From: CAYYJM01 sp964471755
GTDB taxonomy: Bacteria > Planctomycetota > Planctomycetia > Gemmatales > Gemmataceae
Assembly: GCA_964471755.1 (NCBI GenBank)
Contig: CAYYJM010000264.1
Span: 1 to 8,870, forward strand
Direction: 5' to 3'
Length of the DNA: 8,870 nt
Both the position numbers and the translations under genes were made by a program. The notes beneath the pieces are model-generated. The model had not been told where the DNA came from. It worked only from the letters and a program-made list of their open reading frames with translations, and did not search any database. This document shows positions 5,436 to 8,870 of this stretch, in pieces. Numbering within the stretch: position 1 is the first letter of the stretch; every line of letters starts with the position of its first letter.

Positions 5436-6644
5436 TCATCGGTCGAAGCGAACGGCGGCGAAGGCAACGCTCTCCTGTCGATCGGTCGCCACGAACTGTT
5501 CGTAGGCCAGGACCCGTCCGCGCGCCGGTCGCACGGCGGCCAGCGTCAGATAGGTCGGGGCGAAGCCGCAGACACGCCGTTCGTCCCGCTCCCGCGCGAT
5601 CACGTCGAAGTAGCCTTCCGGATCGGCCGCCTCCGTCTGCCTCAGCAGGGCGCGATCCTGGCTGGCGCTGTGTCGCAGGAGGCGTTCCTCCACGACCTGG
5701 CGATCGCCGAACTTCGGCCCAAGGTGGGCCAGGTCGCCGCTGATCAGGTAGCAGATCGGTTCCGGCGTCTGCCGCTCGGCCTCCTGCAAGGCGGCGACCA
5801 TGCGGGCAACGTCCGGCGTGTGGAGCGGATCCCGACCGGCCACGACACAATCGTGGAAGGAGCCGATCACCAGCGGGACGATGCGAAAGGGTGTGCCGTC
5901 GTACAGGTAGCGGAGCAGAACGACCTCCAGTTCGACGGAATGCTCGGGGAAGTGCGCGAGGGCCTCATCGTCGAACAGGCCGTCGCCGTACGCCTCGACG
6001 AGTCGGTTCATGTAGGTCTGATCCGTCTCGACGACGCCGAGCGGCGTCTGGAAATGTTTTCGCGTCAGGGTGAAACGGTGTCGGCTGTGATGCGACGTGG
6101 CGAGGATCACGAACAGGCGGGCGGACGTGCTTTCCACCAGAGCCTTGAAGCCGCGAGCGTAGACGCGCCAGCCGCGCGCGTAATCCATGTGGGGCAGGAG
6201 CATGGCGCGGAGTTCGCCATCGGTCGTCGGCCCGATCGGTAGACCGGGACCGCCGGGCTGAACGAACAGGGCATGAAACTGCCGGCGGAGTGCCTCGGGA
6301 TCTTCCTCGTAGACGCCGATGCAGGAGGGCGGCCGAACGGGTGCGTGCAGCAGACGGGAGAACGCTTCGCCTTCGAGGAACAGGGCCCGATCGAGCTGCT
6401 CGGTGAACCGGCCGATGACGTCCAGGGCGACGTTCTGTCGAACCTGCTGGGCGGCGGCCTGACGGATCTCATCCAGCGTGTGGCGACCGTTGAAGAACGA
6501 CAACCAGCCGGCCTCGGCCGCGGAAAGACGCAGGGCCCAGGGCGAAAGACGCAGCAGATCGCCGAGCAGAAACTGCTGGCGGTGATGATCCCAGGGCGTC
6601 AGTTCCAGGTGCGCTCGCAGCGCCGGCCGATGTGACAGGGCCAT
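5436..6644 (-). CDS. amrB: AmmeMemoRadiSam system protein B (Memo family) with N-terminal extension
   Basis: 402 residues. About 140-402 form the Memo domain, related to LigB-type dioxygenases and human MEMO1. Candidate metal-site residues are conserved: His152 in PHMDYARGW, His185/His186 in SHHSRH, EHSVELE (234-240), His307 in SGDLAHLG and Cys359 in VCGFAP. In this system AmrB is usually discussed with a radical SAM protein and an AMMECR1 protein; neither is in the window and the biochemical role remains unclear. Residues 1-105 are additional to a minimal Memo protein of about 270-300 residues. The stretch LSPWALRLSAAEAGWLSFFNGRHTLDEI within it, read in two parts (33-50 and 51-60), resembles PqqD-like or winged-helix modules. 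ATG 6644 has only a weak GAGAC site. The gene converges on the kinase gene with 3 bases between stop codons and no room for a terminator. Confidence 0.92.
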   Translation of the reverse strand: MALSHRPALRAHLELTPWDHHRQQFLLGDLLRLSPWALRLSAAEAGWLSFFNGRHTLDEIRQAAAQQVRQNVALDVIGRFTEQLDRALFLEGEAFSRLLHAPVRPPSCIGVYEEDPEALRRQFHALFVQPGGPGLPIGPTTDGELRAMLLPHMDYARGWRVYARGFKALVESTSARLFVILATSHHSRHRFTLTRKHFQTPLGVVETDQTYMNRLVEAYGDGLFDDEALAHFPEHSVELEVVLLRYLYDGTPFRIVPLVIGSFHDCVVAGRDPLHTPDVARMVAALQEAERQTPEPICYLISGDLAHLGPKFGDRQVVEERLLRHSASQDRALLRQTEAADPEGYFDVIARERDERRVCGFAPTYLTLAAVRPARGRVLAYEQFVATDRQESVAFAAVRFDR

Positions 6645-6682
6645 GACAGTCTCGACAGAAAAGCGGGGTTGCTCGTTCTTTC

Positions 6683-6688
6683 AGTATA
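6683..6688 (-). promoter_or_regulatory. -10 element candidate for amrB
   Basis: The minus strand reads TATACT, the same -10 as the operon promoter at 3509-3514. The hexamer 17 bases upstream (TTCGCG) is a poor -35. Transcription would start near 6676, about 30 bases before ATG 6644. The 141-base region 6645-6785 between the divergent amrB and MFS genes holds no gene. Confidence 0.4.
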
Positions 6689-6773
6689 GCCGACGACCGG
6701 CTCGCCGCGAAGTCGGAGCGGTCGGCTTTTCCGTCGCGAGACGACTCCACTACCGACCCGAACGACAACCTGC

Positions 6774-6779
6774 TATCGT
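6774..6779 (+). promoter_or_regulatory. Possible -10 element directly before the MFS gene
   Basis: TATCGT is 4 of 6 to the -10 consensus and ends 6 bases before ATG 6786. If used, the transcript would begin at or next to the start codon (leaderless). No good -35 is seen 16-18 bases upstream, so support is weak. Confidence 0.2.
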
Positions 6780-6785
6780 AAGAGG

Positions 6786-8138
6786 ATGCCCCTCCGGGAC
6801 GGGGGGCGTACCTGCCGGAATCCTTCCTTGCGAATCCGCCTCTCGATCCTGATGTTTCTGGCGTACCTGGTCCCCGGAGCCGTCGTGCCGCTCTTCAGCG
6901 CACACCTCCAGGGACTCGGGTTCCACTCGTTGACCATCGGGCTGCTGTGTGCCACCCAGGCGGCCGGGGCCGTCTGTGGGGCCCTGTTCATGAGCCAGGC
7001 CGCCGACCGCTGGGTGCCGGCCAACCGCTGCTTGATCCTCTGCTCGCTGCTGGTGACGATCTGTCTGGGAGCCCTGTCCGTGGCCCGCGAGCCGGTCGTC
7101 GTTTTCGTCCTCACCCTGCTGCTCTGGCTGCTCTACAGTCCGATCTTTCTGCTGGCCCACACGATCACCTTCACCCTGCTGCCGGCCGCCTCCCGGTCGT
7201 TCGGTGGCGTACGTGTCTGGGGCACCTTCGGCTGGATGGTGTCCGGCTGGATCATCGGTCTGTGGCTGGCCTCGCCCGCCTGGCTGGAGAGTGTTCGCGG
7301 GGCGCTCGGTTTCCTGCCCTGGGACGGCACCCTGACCGACGGCCTGCGTCTGGGGACGCTCTTCGCCCTCACCCAGGCTGTCTACGCAACGACGCTGCCG
7401 TACATCCCGCTGCAACCTGCCAGTGACAGAGGACCGGCACCGCTGGCCGCCTACCGTCTGCTGCGGGGTCGGTCCTTCATCACCTACTGCGTCTGCGTCC
7501 TGGGCGTCTGTCTGACCTTCCCGGTGACGATGCAGGCGACGCCGCTGCTCCTGAGCGAACTGGGCATCTCGCGGGCCTGGTTGACGCCGACGTTGACCCT
7601 GGCCCAGAGTACGGAACTGCTCCTGCTGCCCTTCCTGGCTCTGATTCTGGCGCGCTTCGGCTTTCGCGGCAGCATGATGCTCGGTCTGTCCGCGTGGGCT
7701 CTCGCGCTGGTCATCCTGGCGTTTGGTCGGCCGCTGGCTCTGATCGTCAGTTCGCAGGTACTCAACGGTTTTTGTCTGACGTGCTTCCTGATCGCCGGGC
7801 AGGTCTACGTCAACCAGCAGGCCCGGCCCGATCTGCGCGCCAGCGTTCAGGGGATGCTCTCGTTCGTGAACAACTTCGGCCAGATGCTCGGCCATTTCAC
7901 CATCGGCATCGTCCGCGAGGCCAACGGCGGAGCCCTGTCCGGGGCGTTCCTCCTGGCGGCGGTCATCGGCTTGTGCCTGCTGCCGATCTTCTACCTCGGG
8001 TTCAGCGAACCCGTGCTGCGGGCCGAGACTGTCACGCCGCCGACACCAGCGCCGACGTTGCAGCCGGTTCAGGGCTCGCCAGTGCCGTTGCCGGGGTCGT
8101 CGTCCTCGGAATCGACGCCGTCCATCATGCGGACGTAG
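6786..8138 (+). CDS. MFS transporter, nucleoside:H+ symporter / LacY-like type
   Basis: 450 residues with about 12 hydrophobic segments, including roughly 19-41, 48-70, 81-99, 103-133, 145-163, 190-207, 231-248, 268-289, 298-313, 317-342, 355-376 and 383-405, in the inner membrane. The sequence GGVRVWGTFGWM at 140-151 resembles the Arg-x-x-Gly-x-x-Gly pattern after TM4 in NupG/LacY-like carriers. The central loop (about 208-229) is basic. These suggest proton-coupled uptake of a nucleoside- or sugar-like solute, but the substrate cannot be read from sequence. Residues 412-450 form a Pro/Thr/Ser-rich cytoplasmic tail whose last 23 codons overlap the M50 gene on the other strand. At ATG 6786, AAGAGG abuts the codon, too close for a normal ribosome site. 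A later start (TTG near codon 14 or ATG at codon 23) is possible, the latter shortening TM1. Confidence 0.88.
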   Translation: MPLRDGGRTCRNPSLRIRLSILMFLAYLVPGAVVPLFSAHLQGLGFHSLTIGLLCATQAAGAVCGALFMSQAADRWVPANRCLILCSLLVTICLGALSVAREPVVVFVLTLLLWLLYSPIFLLAHTITFTLLPAASRSFGGVRVWGTFGWMVSGWIIGLWLASPAWLESVRGALGFLPWDGTLTDGLRLGTLFALTQAVYATTLPYIPLQPASDRGPAPLAAYRLLRGRSFITYCVCVLGVCLTFPVTMQATPLLLSELGISRAWLTPTLTLAQSTELLLLPFLALILARFGFRGSMMLGLSAWALALVILAFGRPLALIVSSQVLNGFCLTCFLIAGQVYVNQQARPDLRASVQGMLSFVNNFGQMLGHFTIGIVREANGGALSGAFLLAAVIGLCLLPIFYLGFSEPVLRAETVTPPTPAPTLQPVQGSPVPLPGSSSSESTPSIMRT

Positions 8139-8749
8139 TAGGCCGTCGGCAGCAGGAACGAGCGAAGGATGCCGAGCCCGTCGCTGGCGGAGACCTGGCC
8201 GTTGGGCTGGGCGGCCGAGTGCGGGAACAGGTTGATGATCGCCCCGGCGAGGGCGGCCACGCACAGACTCTGTAGCGCGATCATGCCGTAGTGGTCGGTC
8301 AGCGTCGTCATCGGCTCCAGGCCGATCCAGCCGACGATGGCGGCGACCAGAAGCAATTCGACGCCGGGTCCGGCGAAGGAGATCAACGCCGACTCCAACT
8401 GCGGCAGGCGAATCCGTCGCGGTTGCGGAATCATGTAACCGGTCGTCAGGACGAGACGCAGATCGACGGGCGTCTTGCCGACGTGGAAGCAGGCGAGCAG
8501 TTGGCCCATGCCCAGGACGATCCGGCGGACGCGCCAGCCGAGCAGCCAGGCGGCGACGGCATGGCCGAACTCGTGCAGGATCAGGAGCGGCATCCAGAAG
8601 ACGACGATGAGCAGACCGGCAAGTTTGGCCGGCTGAAAGTTCGTGAACGTCTCGGCCACGAACAGTCCCAGGATGACGACGAGGAAGAATATCGCCGTCC
8701 AGCGTTCACCGGGTGTCAGCGGTCTATCAGCCGGGTCGATGTCGTTCAC
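8069..8749 (-). CDS. M50 (site-2 protease)-like membrane metallopeptidase
   Basis: 226 residues with hydrophobic segments at about 17-33, 43-70, 119-142 and 155-176. The zinc motif HEFGH (59-63: His59, Glu60, His63) lies inside the second segment, as in M50 intramembrane proteases. The SFAGPG motif (124-129) follows. The third-ligand region reads NLFPHSAAQPNGQVSASDG (173-191) with Asp190 as the likely ligand; the spacing between NLxP and DG is longer than the usual NLLPxxPLDGG. Such enzymes cut substrates within the membrane, and the substrate here is unknown. The start is GTG at 8749, supported by AGGAGG 7 bases upstream; an in-frame TGA at 8806-8804 rules out a much longer protein. The C-terminus is acidic (DSEDDDPG). 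The last 70 bases overlap the convergent MFS gene. Confidence 0.87.
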   Translation of the reverse strand: MNDIDPADRPLTPGERWTAIFFLVVILGLFVAETFTNFQPAKLAGLLIVVFWMPLLILHEFGHAVAAWLLGWRVRRIVLGMGQLLACFHVGKTPVDLRLVLTTGYMIPQPRRIRLPQLESALISFAGPGVELLLVAAIVGWIGLEPMTTLTDHYGMIALQSLCVAALAGAIINLFPHSAAQPNGQVSASDGLGILRSFLLPTAYYVRMMDGVDSEDDDPGNGTGEP

Positions 8750-8803
8750 GCGTGGTCCTCCTGCTCCGTCGTCCAGTCGTCGCCGGGATCTTGCTCCGCC
8801 CGG

Positions 8804-8870
8804 TCAGGGGATCATATCGACCTTCGGGGCGAACCGGAAGGCGGGGGGGAATCGATCTTTCAGAGCCGCG
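8804..8870 (-). CDS. Probable 3' end of an upstream gene (partial)
   Basis: One minus-strand frame from the right edge is open for 21 codons and ends at TGA 8806-8804, with the peptide ending FRFAPKVDMIP. Its composition (Ala, Leu, Lys, Asp, Arg and few oddities) looks more protein-like than the other open frame, which is Arg/Pro-rich. It ends 54 bases before the GTG of the M50 gene, a spacing that fits an operon. It is too short to assign a family, and could be chance. Confidence 0.4.
   Translation of the reverse strand, partial: AALKDRFPPAFRFAPKVDMIP

Noticed and set aside
6750..8264. 504-codon minus-strand open frame opposite the MFS gene
   Set aside because: The translation is a Gln/Arg/Asp-rich string typical of the reverse strand of a Leu-rich membrane protein gene; the MFS reading has clear membrane segments.

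Overview
High-GC bacterial DNA, most likely from a planctomycete, possibly of the Gemmata group. This is inferred from protein style only: a Hanks-type kinase with a soluble proline-rich N-terminus, an extended AmrB protein, and a fatty-acid-synthase-like gene set with an unusually long acyl carrier protein. A run of ten Ns (3691-3700) marks a scaffold join, so the order across it is less certain than elsewhere.

Left half (1-3700), all on the minus strand and read right to left: a five-gene type II fatty acid/polyketide operon. It has a good sigma70-like promoter (3509-3537), a possible 21-codon leader ORF, a FabZ-like hotdog protein with Gln in place of the catalytic Glu, a FabG-type ketoreductase, a 132-residue acyl carrier protein, a FabZ dehydratase with its His/Glu pair intact, and a ketosynthase running off the left edge whose nucleophilic Cys is replaced by Asp. 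The operon therefore holds one intact and one degenerate dehydratase, plus a ketosynthase that cannot condense by the usual Cys mechanism. That composition recalls KS/chain-length-factor systems (aryl polyene, aromatic polyketide, possibly ladderane-type) more than housekeeping fatty acid synthesis. An active ketosynthase partner would be expected beyond the left edge.

Middle (3701-5432), plus strand: a small exported protein of unknown function, then a soluble Ser/Thr protein kinase with a possible promoter of its own. The kinase ends 3 bases from the convergent AmrB (Memo-family) gene on the minus strand (5436-6644), which carries a roughly 105-residue N-terminal extension.

Right (6645-8870): a short divergent promoter region, then a plus-strand MFS transporter of the nucleoside:H+ symporter/LacY-like type. 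Its last 70 bases overlap, tail to tail, a minus-strand M50-type membrane metalloprotease gene that starts at GTG behind a strong ribosome binding site. The last 67 bases probably hold the 3' end of another minus-strand gene. No tRNA, rRNA, CRISPR array or mobile element was seen.
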